A stretch of 25,154 nucleotides of DNA, taken from NCBI GenBank assembly GCA_044347745.1, contig JBIKUD010000038.1, positions 1 through 25,154 on the forward strand, given 5' to 3'. This document shows positions 24,360-25,154 of the stretch, in pieces. The notes under the pieces are model-generated. The model saw only the letters and a program-made list of their open reading frames with translations, searched no databases and was not told the DNA's origin. The stretch comes from JAIBBV01 sp044347745 (GTDB lineage Bacteria > Bdellovibrionota_C > UBA2361 > JAFLCA01). How positions within the stretch are numbered: position 1 is the stretch's first letter; each line of letters opens with the position of its first letter. Position numbers and translations under genes: made by a program.

Positions 24360-24710
24360 ATGAAACAAACGAACTTGTTAATCCCTGGAAACAAAGGTGA
24401 CACCGGCACCTTAGGCTCTCCTATTGCGGTCTGCTTTCAAGACCAACGAATTGCCACACTCTTCGCAGAACTAATAAAAGCGCGCGGCAATACCCCGCTT
24501 TTGGTTTCCCAAATTGAGGATGCTCATTGTACCACCAGAGTAATTACCGAGCCTGAACTTTTTGAAGAGCTCCCGGCACCAGCCGACCACTTCTGTCTCA
24601 TAGTGGGGAACCGCGAGGTAACTACACCTACACAGACAGTGCAACTTATGCAGCCACTAAGCGAGGCAAAAATAGAAGCTGCTTTGGATAAGTTTTTGAC
24701 TTCGAAATAA
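24360..24710 (+). CDS. Degenerate receiver-like (pseudo-receiver) protein
   Basis: 116 residues from the ATG at 24360, which has GGAG five bases upstream. The frame is open back to an ATG at 24282, but those residues look non-coding. The core alternates strands and helices like a response-regulator receiver: PIAVCF, RIATLFAELIKARG, TPLLVS, a helix with ITEPELFEEL, FCLIVG, and the last helix QPLSEAKIEAALDKFL, where active receivers have KP. The usual acidic cluster and phosphoacceptor Asp are not evident, so phosphorylation is doubtful. It is divergent from the glycosylphosphotransferase gene, so a role in polysaccharide control is possible (inference only). Confidence 0.55.
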   Translation: MKQTNLLIPGNKGDTGTLGSPIAVCFQDQRIATLFAELIKARGNTPLLVSQIEDAHCTTRVITEPELFEELPAPADHFCLIVGNREVTTPTQTVQLMQPLSEAKIEAALDKFLTSK

Positions 24711-25154
24711 TTTAGCGGCGTTTACACGACTTCAAATTTAGGACTACGCCTGAGCGCCTGCTGGGCAAGACAAAGTCATTCTTTATCAAGCCAGTAGTTG
24801 GTTATTGCTTTTAGATCCCTTTCCTTCCTGCGAACCCTAATGTCCCCTGTGGTAAAAATAGCCCCGTTTCTAGAGCCCCCGTGCAGGAATCAATCAACCA
24901 AACATTCAAGGCTACGCCTAATGCTGACAGCAATCGCCGCATTTATTATCCACCGCAGGGTAACGCAGAGCGTCACAGAGGAAGACAGAGTAAGACACAA
25001 TAAGTTTTTGCTGCGGGCAATCCGTTGCCCTTTCCATTCTGCGAAACTCTGCGTCCCCTGTGGTAAAAAAGCGTTGCTGATATCTCAGCGTTGGGATCAA
25101 GAATTAGAGCGCTGCGGGACTTTCAAGCATTAACGTTACGGGTCCATCATTCAG
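24711..25154. repeat. Non-coding region with palindromic REP-like repeats
   Basis: No supported gene. A direct repeat of about 42 bases occurs at 24817-24858 and 25028-25069, sharing CCCTTTCC, CTGCGAA and TCCCCTGTGGTAAAAA. A third, inverted and more diverged copy at about 24944-24975 (CCACCGCAGGGTAACGCAGAG) can pair with the right copy to form a long stem. Inside lies a perfect hairpin GGGCAA-TCCG-TTGCCC at 25015-25030. Another hairpin GCTGA-TATC-TCAGC lies at 25075-25088. I know similar ACCACAG/ACGCAGAG-type strings as dispersed intergenic repeats in many bacterial genomes. An open frame across this region is a by-product of the repeats. Confidence 0.7.

Noticed and set aside
24798..25133. 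111-residue open frame on the plus strand
   Set aside because: It spans the palindromic repeats, and repeated words in its translation come from those repeats. No start signal or known domain.

Overview
The window is about 25 kb of a Gram-negative bacterial chromosome with a moderate GC content. Support for a Gram-negative comes from an adjacent LptF/LptG pair (lipopolysaccharide export), several lipoproteins, twin-arginine and Sec export signals, and a polyprenyl-phosphate glycosylphosphotransferase. The mix of large AlkP-superfamily phosphodiesterases, sulfatase-fold lipoproteins and bS21 with a long N-terminal extension reminds me of Deltaproteobacteria-like lineages (Myxococcota or Bdellovibrionota and relatives). 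That placement is an impression; no rRNA or other decisive marker is present.

Layout. Positions 1-235 hold a structured repeat: one complete long hairpin plus the end of a second copy, running into the 3' end of rsmB. Positions 223-8570 are a minus-strand gene train, read from right to left: a small secreted protein, a membrane-anchored AlkP-family enzyme, a ribbon-helix-helix-like small protein, a membrane protein, a twin-arginine-exported AlkP-family enzyme, a class I methyltransferase and RsmB. The last three overlap by ATGA junctions. A hairpin-rich divergent region (8556-8929) separates this train from a third, leaderless AlkP paralogue (8930-10708, plus strand). Then come two unrecognised minus-strand lipoproteins, one with an HExxH motif and one rich in cysteine. 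Next are cysD-cysN, a DUF1294 membrane protein and a convergent sulfatase-fold lipoprotein with Thr at the catalytic Cys position. The right third is mostly housekeeping: rpsU (bS21), lptF-lptG, convergent rplM-rpsI, a small unknown gene, a WbaP/CpsE-type glycosylphosphotransferase and a divergent degenerate receiver-like protein. The last 440 bases are non-coding and carry palindromic repeats.

How it may work together (inference). Four AlkP-superfamily enzymes with different predicted locations sit within 18 kb of genes for APS synthesis, LPS export and glycan initiation. This suggests a locus that adds or removes phosphate- or sulfate-containing groups on envelope polymers. The least explained part is the cassette 4805-8555 with its small RHH-like partner. 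That partner ends in an LGY tail that also ends CysD and the sulfatase-like lipoprotein. No phage genes, transposase, CRISPR array, tRNA or rRNA genes were found.
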